This document shows positions 15,607 through 22,431 of a stretch of 37,651 bases of DNA, piece by piece (position 1 is the first letter of the stretch; every line of letters begins with the position of its first letter). This DNA comes from Myxococcota bacterium. GTDB lineage: Bacteria; Myxococcota_A; UBA9160; UBA4427. The notes under the pieces were generated by a model. It did no database searches and was not told the DNA's origin. It was given only the letters and a program-made list of their open reading frames with translations. The stretch is taken from the NCBI GenBank assembly GCA_028278345.1, contig JANQEL010000273.1, positions 1 through 37,651 on the forward strand, in the 5' to 3' direction. A program made the position numbers and the translations under genes.

Positions 15607-16884
15607 TCAGTCGCTGGCGTCGCGATCCTCGAACCGCTGCGACTGGAACGACTCCATGTCGTCGCCCTCGCGCCAGGTATCCCCGCGCGTCGCGACACGA
15701 CCGTCGGCGCCGCTGTTGAAGAGCAGATCGTTGTAGTGCGCACCCACCGGGATGGCATCGAAGGTCTTGGGTTCGGCGAACTTGAAGTAGAGCACCCGCC
15801 TTCCGGCGTTGGCCCCGGTGGGCGCGGGGGTGGTGTGATACAGGTCGCCGAAGTGCACGGTGACATCTCCCGGTTCGGTTTCGATGCGAACGACCGGTTG
15901 GCCTTCTTCGTCACCCCACGCCATCTGGTGTTTGGAATAGCGATGGGAGCCGGCAAGTACCCAGAGCTGCCCGTTCTTTGCATTCGCGCGATCGAGTTGC
16001 ACACCCACTTGCATGAGTGGACACATCACGGGGTGCCCACCCAGGCCATCGTCCTGATGCCAGACCAGATCGCCGAGCCCCTGGGCGATGTTCGAATGCT
16101 TGATGAACACCATCGGTCCATCGAGGCGATCGTCGCAGACGCGCAACGACCGATCGAGCAAGCGGCCATAGCGTTGGACGCGCTCGTCGAAACACATCGC
16201 CTTGATGCGCTCGGAGTCGCGATCGAGGTAGTTGATGCGCGTCGGCACCTGATCACCGCTCTCGCGTGTCGACCACCAGACGCTTCCGGTGCCAGGCTCG
16301 AGGGAATGGGCGACGCGATCGACCTCGCTCCCGAGTTCATCGATGGTGTCCCGATCGATGGCTCCACGCACGTGGAGGAAGCCCGCCGCGACGAGGTAGC
16401 GCCGCATCTCCTCGTCGCTGTCTTCGGGGCTGAAGCTCCGTTCGAGATCGAGGGTCTGGCCAGCCTCGTCGATGAGTTCCGGCAGCGCGTCCTTCGACCA
16501 GATCGGGCGACCCTCGAAGCAGGCGCGCAGGGCGGGCTCCCAGCGCTGCAGATCCTCGAGCCCGCCGCGTTCGAAGTGGAGCTTCCCCGCCATCGCGAGG
16601 CCGCTCGCCGTGTGGATCTCGTTCACGAAATCCGAGAAGTCGGGTTCGCTGAGTTCGACCACCGCGCAGGCTTCTGCATCGACGCCCGCATCGACTTCGA
16701 CACCCCCGGGCGTCGGCCGGTAGGTATAGGCGCCGCCTCCCGTTCGGCAGAACGCGATCGGCTTTGCACCCACCAGATCATCCGCGGCGAGGCCCGCGTT
16801 GCGTTCGATCCGCGCCGGCAGATCCTCGCGATGAAACGCCTCGAACCCGTGCTCGGGTACCCATTCGCGTGCGGCTCTGGGCAT
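15607..16884 (-). CDS. Phytanoyl-CoA dioxygenase family protein with extra N-terminal domain
   Basis: The C-terminal 260 residues are a PhyH-type Fe(II)/2-oxoglutarate dioxygenase. Iron ligands are His276 and Asp278 (LVWHQDDGLGGHP) and His350 (DLYHTTPAP), and Arg362 (AGRRVLYFKFA) probably binds 2-oxoglutarate. The N-terminal 130 residues form a separate domain (GGGAYTYRPTPGGVEV through SGLAMAGKLHFERGG), whose pattern resembles a sterol carrier protein 2 (SCP2)-like fold; this is inference and weak. The ATG at 16884 has GGAGGGG 4 nt upstream. The SDR gene ends 13 bp upstream, so the two are probably co-transcribed. Role: alpha-hydroxylation of a branched acyl-CoA or hydroxylation of another lipid; substrate unknown. 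Confidence 0.88.
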   Translation of the reverse strand: MPRAAREWVPEHGFEAFHREDLPARIERNAGLAADDLVGAKPIAFCRTGGGAYTYRPTPGGVEVDAGVDAEACAVVELSEPDFSDFVNEIHTASGLAMAGKLHFERGGLEDLQRWEPALRACFEGRPIWSKDALPELIDEAGQTLDLERSFSPEDSDEEMRRYLVAAGFLHVRGAIDRDTIDELGSEVDRVAHSLEPGTGSVWWSTRESGDQVPTRINYLDRDSERIKAMCFDERVQRYGRLLDRSLRVCDDRLDGPMVFIKHSNIAQGLGDLVWHQDDGLGGHPVMCPLMQVGVQLDRANAKNGQLWVLAGSHRYSKHQMAWGDEEGQPVVRIETEPGDVTVHFGDLYHTTPAPTGANAGRRVLYFKFAEPKTFDAIPVGAHYNDLLFNSGADGRVATRGDTWREGDDMESFQSQRFEDRDASD

Positions 16885-16897
16885 CGCCCCTCCCCTG

Positions 16898-17665
16898 CTA
16901 CTGCGCGATCAGCATCCCACCTTCGACCGGCACCACATGGCCCGTGATGAGATCGGTGCCGGTAATCAGCGAAAGGATCGCATCCGCGATGTCCTCGGGA
17001 GTCGTCACCTTGTTGAGCGGCGCCTTCGCCTCCATGCCCGCCTTGATGGCTTCGTAGGCCTCACCGAGGCCTTCGGCGAGCCACTCACCGTCGATGAAGC
17101 CCGGCGCCACTGCGTTCACGCGAATCTCCGGCCCGAGCACGCGTGCCAGGGTCACGGTGAGGTTGTTGAGGCCGGCCTTCGAGGCGCAGTAGGCGATCGA
17201 ACTGCCCGTGCCCGCGAGCCCCGCAACACTCGACGTCATCACGATCTCGCCGCCGTCATCGCCCGCACGAAGCAGTTCCCTCGCGGCGCGCGAGCACTGG
17301 AAGGGACCGACGAGGTTCACGTTGAGTATGCGGTTCCAGTCGTCGGCATCGAGGCCATCGAGCTGGGCATGGGGAACGAACTTCGTGTAGCCCGCGTTGT
17401 TGACGAGGACATCGAGTTGCCCGAAGGCACGTTCGGCTTCTCGCACCATGGCGACACACTGCTCGTCCTGCGACACATCGGCCTTGAAAGCCAACGCCTT
17501 CACGCCTCTCTTCTCGGCTTCGGCGGCCACCGCCTCGGCGGCTTCCTGCGAGCGGCTGTAGTTGACGAGGACGGAGCAACCGCGATCCGCGAGTTGCAGC
17601 GCGGTCGCGCGCCCCACTCCGGTGCCGGCGCCGGTGACGATGGCGGCCTTGCCTTCGATGTTCAT
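16898..17665 (-). CDS. Short-chain dehydrogenase/reductase (classical SDR)
   Basis: A 255-residue NAD(P)-dependent oxidoreductase. Seen: cofactor loop TGAGTGVG (11-18), NNAG at 89-92 and the catalytic triad Ser146, Tyr159, Lys163 (YCASK). The typical C-terminal VAPGFIDGEWLAEG and GHVVPVEGGMLIAQ are also present. After strand 2 the sequence reads VNYSRS, where the Ser-Arg pair suggests NADP(H) preference (inference). Substrate unknown; the family includes FabG-like 3-oxoacyl reductases and alcohol dehydrogenases. The ATG at 17665 has a GGGAGA site. A 97-bp gap separates it from the upstream methyltransferase, so an internal promoter is possible. Confidence 0.93.
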   Translation of the reverse strand: MNIEGKAAIVTGAGTGVGRATALQLADRGCSVLVNYSRSQEAAEAVAAEAEKRGVKALAFKADVSQDEQCVAMVREAERAFGQLDVLVNNAGYTKFVPHAQLDGLDADDWNRILNVNLVGPFQCSRAARELLRAGDDGGEIVMTSSVAGLAGTGSSIAYCASKAGLNNLTVTLARVLGPEIRVNAVAPGFIDGEWLAEGLGEAYEAIKAGMEAKAPLNKVTTPEDIADAILSLITGTDLITGHVVPVEGGMLIAQ

Positions 17666-17762
17666 CTCGATCTCCCTAGTTCATTGCGAGCGCGCGTTCG
17701 ATTGCCATGCGCGAAAGGTACAACGAATGGCCCGGGCACTCTCGCCCCCGGACCCTCGCGTT

Positions 17763-18839
17763 TCAGGGCCGCACCTCGTAGTAGAGGTTCGCGGGGTCGT
17801 CGAAGTCGTGAGGAATGAAGCTCGTGAAACCCGCCTCGCGCACCATCTTCTCCGCCACCTCGGGATTGAACCCGAGGGTCCCGAGCCCGGCGCCATCGGG
17901 CTCGGAGAGCGCCGACGACATGCAGGCCGAGACCGAGAAGCCGTAGAACATCGCGAGCAGCGGATGGCTCAAGTTGTCCTCGAAGCGCGGGTGGCTGCGG
18001 ATGTCCTTGATGAGCCAGGTGCCATCGGGGGCGATCGCGTTCCGGATCGACGTGATCACCCGCTCGGGATGCGGCATGTCGTGGATGCAATCGAAGGTGA
18101 TCAGGAAGTCGAAGGTGGCTTCGCTCGGCAGGGCCTCGCCCCCGGCAATGTGGAGTTCGACGTTCGAGAGGCCCTTCTCGTCCAACACCTGTTGTGCGCG
18201 TTCGATCGCGTGGGTGTTCGGGTCGTAACCCACGAACTTCGACTTCGGATACGCCTCGGCCATCGCGACGAGGGCCGTGCCCGCGCCGCAGCCGACATCG
18301 GCGACGGTGGCGCCTTGCTCGAGCTTCTCGTGAACCCCATCGAGGGCGGGAATGATCTGCGGCACCAGCGCCAGGCGAACCCACGTGCCCAACATGCGGT
18401 CGGTGCGGTGGGCGGCGTTGGGGCCGAGTTCTTCGTAGCTGAGCCCGATCCCGCTGCGAAACGCTTCGGCCAGGCGGTCGGCGGTCTCGGGCGGGGTTCC
18501 GCCGGTGAATGCGCCCGCGGCAAACGCCAGGCTTCCCTCTTCGTCGGCCAGGACGGCCGCACCGGCCAGGGTGAGTTCGAAGCGATCGGGCGCGTGGTAA
18601 TCGACGAGCTGCGCTGCGGCCTGACCGCGCAGCCACTCGAGGAGCCAGCGCTCCTGCAAGCCCGTTTTGGCCGCCAGCTCGGCCGGCGTCACCGGCCCCG
18701 CACCCGCGAGTACCTGATACAGACCCAGCCGATCACCGAGATGGATCATCAGCGAAACCATCTCGCCCTGCTTGAAGTTCCAGACGCGGAACGAGTACTC
18801 GCGCAGCGCTTCCGGATCGAGAATGTTGCCCTGGCTCAT
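17763..18839 (-). CDS. SAM-dependent methyltransferase with N-terminal winged helix
   Basis: A 358-residue class I methyltransferase. Residues about 20-100 form a winged-helix dimerisation-type domain (LGDRLGLYQVLAGAGPVTP, ELAAKTGLQERWLLEWLR), as in O-methyltransferases and Rv2258c-like enzymes. The SAM motif I is VADVGCGAGTALVAMAEA (179-196), with the acidic residue of motif II in FVGYDPN and motif IV in FDFLITFDCIHDM. Methyl acceptor unknown; such enzymes methylate small natural-product-like molecules. Its start lies 5 bp after the stop of the nitronate monooxygenase-like gene, so the pair is co-transcribed. Confidence 0.88.
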   Translation of the reverse strand: MSQGNILDPEALREYSFRVWNFKQGEMVSLMIHLGDRLGLYQVLAGAGPVTPAELAAKTGLQERWLLEWLRGQAAAQLVDYHAPDRFELTLAGAAVLADEEGSLAFAAGAFTGGTPPETADRLAEAFRSGIGLSYEELGPNAAHRTDRMLGTWVRLALVPQIIPALDGVHEKLEQGATVADVGCGAGTALVAMAEAYPKSKFVGYDPNTHAIERAQQVLDEKGLSNVELHIAGGEALPSEATFDFLITFDCIHDMPHPERVITSIRNAIAPDGTWLIKDIRSHPRFEDNLSHPLLAMFYGFSVSACMSSALSEPDGAGLGTLGFNPEVAEKMVREAGFTSFIPHDFDDPANLYYEVRP

Positions 18840-18844
18840 GCCCT

Positions 18845-19993
18845 CTACTCCCCTTTTGCCCCTTCGGCCCCTTCAGCCCCTTCGGCCCAATCGTCGAGCC
18901 GCGCCATCGTGTCGGCGTACTCCATCGCGAACTCCTCCATCACCTGCCGCACGCTCTTCACGTGGTTCATCGTGCCGACGATCTGGCCCACGAAGTAGTT
19001 CGACAGTTCGCGCGCTCCCGCGTTCTTGTGCGCGGTGCGCTGGATGCGCTCCTGGGCTTCGCGAACGAGCCGCGGTTGCAGCGGCATGGGCAGGGGATCG
19101 GGGTTCGACGGATCCTCCCAGGCATCGGTCCACGCGCTGCGAAGCTGGCGCGCGGGCTTGCCGGTGAGAGAGCGACTGCGCACGGTGTCGCGCGAGGTCG
19201 CTTCGAGGAACTTCTCCTTCACGACGGGATGCGTCTCGGCCTCTTCGGTGGTGAGCCAGACCGACCCTGCCCAGATGCCCTGCGCACCCAGGGCGAGCCC
19301 CGCGGTCAGCTGGCGCCCGTTCCCGATACCGCCCGCGGCGAGCACGGGGATCGGATCCACCGCGTCGACCACCTCGGGCACGAGCACCATGGTCGAGATG
19401 GTGCCCGTATGCCCGCCGGCCTCGTAGCCCTGGGCCACGATGATGTCGACGCCGGCTTCGACGTGGGCACGCGCGTGATCGACGGTGCCCGCCAACGCCG
19501 CAACCTTGACGCCCTTCTCCCTCCCCTTTTCGACCATCCAATCGGGGGGCGGGCCGAGGGCGCTAGCGATCAGGGAGATGTTGAACTCGAAGAGGAGCTC
19601 GATCACCTCGCGTTGCTGTTCGTAGCCGACGCTGAACTCCGGTCGCACCCGCGTGTCGCTCGGCAGCTCGGGCACGCCGTGATCGTCGAGTAGCTTGTCG
19701 AGGAATTGCCGGTGCCCTTCCGGGATGTGCTTGTCGAGTTTCTCGCCGCCTTCGCCACCGGAATCGCTGCCCACGAACTTGGTAGGCAAGAGCAGGTCGA
19801 CGCCGTACGGCTTGTCACCGACCTCCTTCTCGATCCACTCGAGTTCGGAGCGAAGCGCTTTTGTGGAATGCCCGGCCACGCCGAGCACGCCAAGGCCGCC
19901 GGCCTTCGAGACCGCCGCAGCCACGTCGCGACAATGGGTGAAGGCAAAGATTGGGAACTCGAGCCCCATCTCACGGGCGAGTTTGGTGTTCAT
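18845..19993 (-). CDS. Nitronate monooxygenase-like FMN TIM-barrel protein
   Basis: A 382-residue (beta/alpha)8 flavoprotein of the NMO/2-nitropropane dioxygenase family. Features: the N-terminal GLEFPIFAF and AGGLGVLG turns, the FMN/active-site segment VAQGYEAGGHTGTISTM with the candidate catalytic His195, and the phosphate-binding VLAAGGIGNGRQL and LGAQGIWAGSVW. Many relatives carry no proven nitronate activity, so the name describes the family only. The C terminus ends in repeats of Gly-Ala-Glu encoded by a 9-bp tandem DNA repeat, a low-complexity tail not expected in the family. It is the first gene of the 11634-19993 minus run; the preceding 102 bp should hold its promoter. Confidence 0.85.
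   Translation of the reverse strand: MNTKLAREMGLEFPIFAFTHCRDVAAAVSKAGGLGVLGVAGHSTKALRSELEWIEKEVGDKPYGVDLLLPTKFVGSDSGGEGGEKLDKHIPEGHRQFLDKLLDDHGVPELPSDTRVRPEFSVGYEQQREVIELLFEFNISLIASALGPPPDWMVEKGREKGVKVAALAGTVDHARAHVEAGVDIIVAQGYEAGGHTGTISTMVLVPEVVDAVDPIPVLAAGGIGNGRQLTAGLALGAQGIWAGSVWLTTEEAETHPVVKEKFLEATSRDTVRSRSLTGKPARQLRSAWTDAWEDPSNPDPLPMPLQPRLVREAQERIQRTAHKNAGARELSNYFVGQIVGTMNHVKSVRQVMEEFAMEYADTMARLDDWAEGAEGAEGAKGE
18850..18885 (-). repeat. 9-bp tandem repeat encoding a Gly-Ala-Glu tail
   Basis: Four 9-bp units of the form CCCCTTNNG (plus-strand reading) at 18850-18858, 18859-18867, 18868-18876 and 18877-18885. Being a multiple of three, they extend the C terminus of the nitronate monooxygenase-like protein by repeated E-G-A triplets without a frameshift. 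Copy number may vary between strains. Confidence 0.8.
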
Positions 19994-20069
19994 CGATTGT
20001 CCTCGTGTGATTCTTCGGTGCGGACTCGATGATGTAACCCACTCGCGCGCCCGGCGCGATTCGCGTGAT

Positions 20070-20086
20070 CGTGTCGAGATGACACG
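20070..20086 (-). terminator. Possible hairpin downstream of the histidine kinase gene
   Basis: CGTGTC (20070-20075) and GACACG (20081-20086) form a 6-bp stem with a 5-nt loop, 10 bp beyond the kinase stop codon. No T-tract follows, so it would not be a classical intrinsic terminator. The rest of 19994-20095 also contains the palindrome CGCGATTCGCG-type sequence and must hold the promoter of the nitronate monooxygenase-like gene. Confidence 0.3.
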
Positions 20087-20095
20087 CCTGGCGTT

Positions 20096-21688
20096 CTACA
20101 GCAGCAACTCGAAACAAGTCCCGCTCGAATCAGTCGTGAAATCGAGCCGACCGCCACGGGTTTCGGCCACCGCCCGGGCGATCGCGAGGCCGAGGCCCGT
20201 CCCCCCGGCATCCCGCTCGGTGGTAAAGAAGCGCTGGAAAATGCGTTCGCGGTTTCCCTCGCTGATTCCGGGGCCGCGATCGCGCACGCGAAAGACGACC
20301 CGCTCTCCGCGCATCGAAACGTCGAGGTCGACCGGCTGGCCCGCGCCGTGACGCAGGGCGTTCTCGATCAGGTTGCGCAGGGCGGAGTCGAGGTGATCGG
20401 GGTTGATCCGGATGTTCGACACCGAATCCCCGATCTCGAGGACCAGACCCGCGCCGTAGCCAGCGACCAGGGATTCGAGGAACGGAACGAGCTCGACGTC
20501 TTCGGCGGTTTCGGGCGCGCTCTGGATGCGCGCGAGTTCGAGCAGCCGGTTGACCAGGCGCTCCATCCTTTCCGCACCGGCTTCGATGTTGGCGAGAAAG
20601 CGTCCCCGCTCCTCTTCCGTCATCGAATCCCACTGCTGGGAGAGAAGTTCGCTTGCACCGCGGATCCCCGTGATGGGCGTCTTGAGTTCGTGGCTGAGAT
20701 TCGTCGCGAACTCGGAGATGTACTCGGCGCGATCGCTCAGCTGCCCGATCATCTGATCGAGGGCGCGGCTCATGTCGTCGAACTCCTTCGGCGCGAGACC
20801 CGAAAGCGTCATGGGCCGGCGCCCTTCCCCGCGCGCGATCCCGAGGGCGCGACGGGTGATGTCGCGCAACGGCTGGGTCAGCGTTCGCGAGAGGAAGAGC
20901 GAGAGCGCCGCGGTCAGGAGCGCACAGCCGAGGAGCACGCTGAGCAGGCGAAAGCGATCGAACCACAGTGCCTTGCCGGGGTCGATCGCGGTACGCACAA
21001 GACGCACGACCCCGATCACCTCCCCGCCGCTGAAGACCGGTAGCGCGACGTAGACGCGAACCCGCCCGCGTCGGCTGATGCTGTCGTATTGCGGTGTCTG
21101 CCCTTCCGCGACCCGGTGACGCAACACGGCCGCATACTCACCGCGAAGCGCCTGCCCGACTTCGGCCAGATCGTCGAGACACGCGCCGTGCTGTCCCGCA
21201 CTCGAAGCGACCACGCAGCCTTCGGCGTCGAGCACACGCACGCTCGAGAGATTCATCCGCACCGCGCGCTTCAGGATCGGTTCGACGGCGCGCCCCGCCC
21301 GCCAGGCCGGGCCTTCGCGAAGCGCTGCGAAACGCTGCGGCTCCACGGTCGGAGGCAGCACCCCCTGGCCGAGCTGCAGCATCGGCTCGACGGGGAAGTA
21401 GAGATCTCCCAGGCGCTCGGGCGGAACCCATTCGCGATCCGCCGCGATGTCGGCATCGGTTTCGACGCGCCACGCCTCGCGCCAGGCTTCGGAGATCAAC
21501 ACCGCCTGCCCGATCAGCTGCCCTTCGGTGCGCTGGATGAGTTGATCGTCGAAGATGCGCAACAATACGATCGATGCGAGGGGCACGACGAGGGCGAACG
21601 CGCTGATCGTCAGCACGACGCCCCGGATCCCCACCCGCGGCCACGATCGCGGCCCCGGCGTCGTGGCTGGCCCGGGCCCGGAGGTCAC
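20096..21688 (-). CDS. Membrane sensor histidine kinase of the exosortase locus
   Basis: A 530-residue two-transmembrane sensor kinase. TM1 is about residues 22-44 and TM2 about 248-267, enclosing a roughly 200-residue periplasmic sensor. HAMP is about 268-325, the HisKA phospho-acceptor is His333 (FATNLSHELKTPITG), and the ATPase domain has NLIENALRHG, DRGPGI and GTGLGLAI. The sensor part includes RVLDAEGCVVASSAG and YVALPVFSGGEVIGVVRLV, a PAS/Cache-like arrangement. It starts with a GTG that overlaps the regulator stop (GTGA), so the two products are translationally coupled and presumably form a phosphorelay pair. Its place after the VIT/VWA target gene suggests it controls, or senses, the exosortase-target system; that link is inference from gene order. 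Confidence 0.92.
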   Translation of the reverse strand: MTSGPGPATTPGPRSWPRVGIRGVVLTISAFALVVPLASIVLLRIFDDQLIQRTEGQLIGQAVLISEAWREAWRVETDADIAADREWVPPERLGDLYFPVEPMLQLGQGVLPPTVEPQRFAALREGPAWRAGRAVEPILKRAVRMNLSSVRVLDAEGCVVASSAGQHGACLDDLAEVGQALRGEYAAVLRHRVAEGQTPQYDSISRRGRVRVYVALPVFSGGEVIGVVRLVRTAIDPGKALWFDRFRLLSVLLGCALLTAALSLFLSRTLTQPLRDITRRALGIARGEGRRPMTLSGLAPKEFDDMSRALDQMIGQLSDRAEYISEFATNLSHELKTPITGIRGASELLSQQWDSMTEEERGRFLANIEAGAERMERLVNRLLELARIQSAPETAEDVELVPFLESLVAGYGAGLVLEIGDSVSNIRINPDHLDSALRNLIENALRHGAGQPVDLDVSMRGERVVFRVRDRGPGISEGNRERIFQRFFTTERDAGGTGLGLAIARAVAETRGGRLDFTTDSSGTCFELLL

Positions 21689-22392
21689 GCGCCGGCGTCT
21701 CCCGCTTCGGGGTCGACGATCAGGCGGTATCCCAACCCGTAGACCGTCTCGATCGGATCGGGCCCATGCACCTTGAACTTCTTGCGAATACGGCGGATGT
21801 GACTGTCGACCGTACGATCTGTGATGTGATGCCCGTGCCCGTAGGCCCGTTCGACGATCTCGTCGCGGGTGTACACCTTGCCCGCCATCCCGAGCATCGC
21901 GTGAAGCAGATCGAACTCGGTCACGGTGAGCACCACCGCTTCACCGAACCACGTGCAGGTGTGACGATCGACGTCGACCCGCAAGGCACCCCGCTCGATG
22001 GTCTGGGTTGCTTTGCGCTTCGATTCGGAGGGCTGGGTGCGACGCAGGATCCCCTTCACCCGCGCGACCAGCTCGCGTGGGCTGAACGGCTTGGTGAGGT
22101 AGTCGTCGGCGCCGAGCTCGAGACCCAGGACGCGATCGAGCTCTTCGTCGCGACTCGAAAGGAAGAGGATCGGCACGTCGTCGCTCTGGCGGATCTGCCG
22201 ACACACATCGAGGCCGTCGGTCTCAGGCATCAGGATGTCGAGCACGATCAGGTCCGCGCCCGAGGCCGCCCAGGCCTCGAGCGCGGCGCGACCGTCTTCC
22301 GCCTCGCGGATGACGTGACCGGCCTTCTCGAGCGCGAAGCGCACGACATCCCGGATGTGCGCGTCGTCGTCGACCACGAGAATGTTGGCCAC
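21685..22392 (-). CDS. OmpR/PhoB-family response regulator
   Basis: A 235-residue regulator. The receiver domain (1-115) has the acidic pair DDD (8-10), the phospho-acceptor Asp52 (IVLDILMPETDG), Ser80 and Lys101 (LTKPFSPREL). The C-terminal winged helix (about 135-228) reads LTVTEFDLLHAMLG, GHHITDRTVDSHIRRIRKKF and ETVYGLGYRL, typical of the PhoB type. The GTG start at 22392 has GGGAGGAG upstream, lying directly after a strong hairpin that spans the stop codon of the upstream VIT/VWA gene. The stop overlaps the kinase start. It probably regulates the exosortase locus itself, but no binding site could be identified. Confidence 0.95.
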   Translation of the reverse strand: MANILVVDDDAHIRDVVRFALEKAGHVIREAEDGRAALEAWAASGADLIVLDILMPETDGLDVCRQIRQSDDVPILFLSSRDEELDRVLGLELGADDYLTKPFSPRELVARVKGILRRTQPSESKRKATQTIERGALRVDVDRHTCTWFGEAVVLTVTEFDLLHAMLGMAGKVYTRDEIVERAYGHGHHITDRTVDSHIRRIRKKFKVHGPDPIETVYGLGYRLIVDPEAGDAGA

Positions 22393-22404
22393 GTCTCCTC
22401 CCTA

Positions 22405-22431
22405 CCCCTGCGGCCTAGTGTGCCGCAGGGG
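22405..22431 (-). promoter_or_regulatory. Perfect 10-bp hairpin across the VIT/VWA stop codon
   Basis: CCCCTGCGGC (22405-22414) and GCCGCAGGGG (22422-22431) are exact inverted repeats around a 7-nt loop. In the transcript the first arm encodes the last residues of the VIT/VWA protein, the loop holds the TAG stop (22415-22417), and the second arm ends 2 nt before the ribosome site of the response regulator. No T-tract follows. It could set a step-down in expression between target and regulator, protect the upstream mRNA, or occlude the ribosome site. Confidence 0.75.

Noticed and set aside
13110..16004. A PlsB frame extending to 964 residues.
   Set aside because: The extra N terminus overlaps the phytanoyl-CoA dioxygenase gene on the same strand in another frame and has no PlsB similarity; the TTG at 15533 gives the family length.
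20070..20086. A classical rho-independent terminator after the histidine kinase gene.
   Set aside because: The stem is only 6 bp and no T-tract follows, so it is kept only as a low-confidence hairpin.
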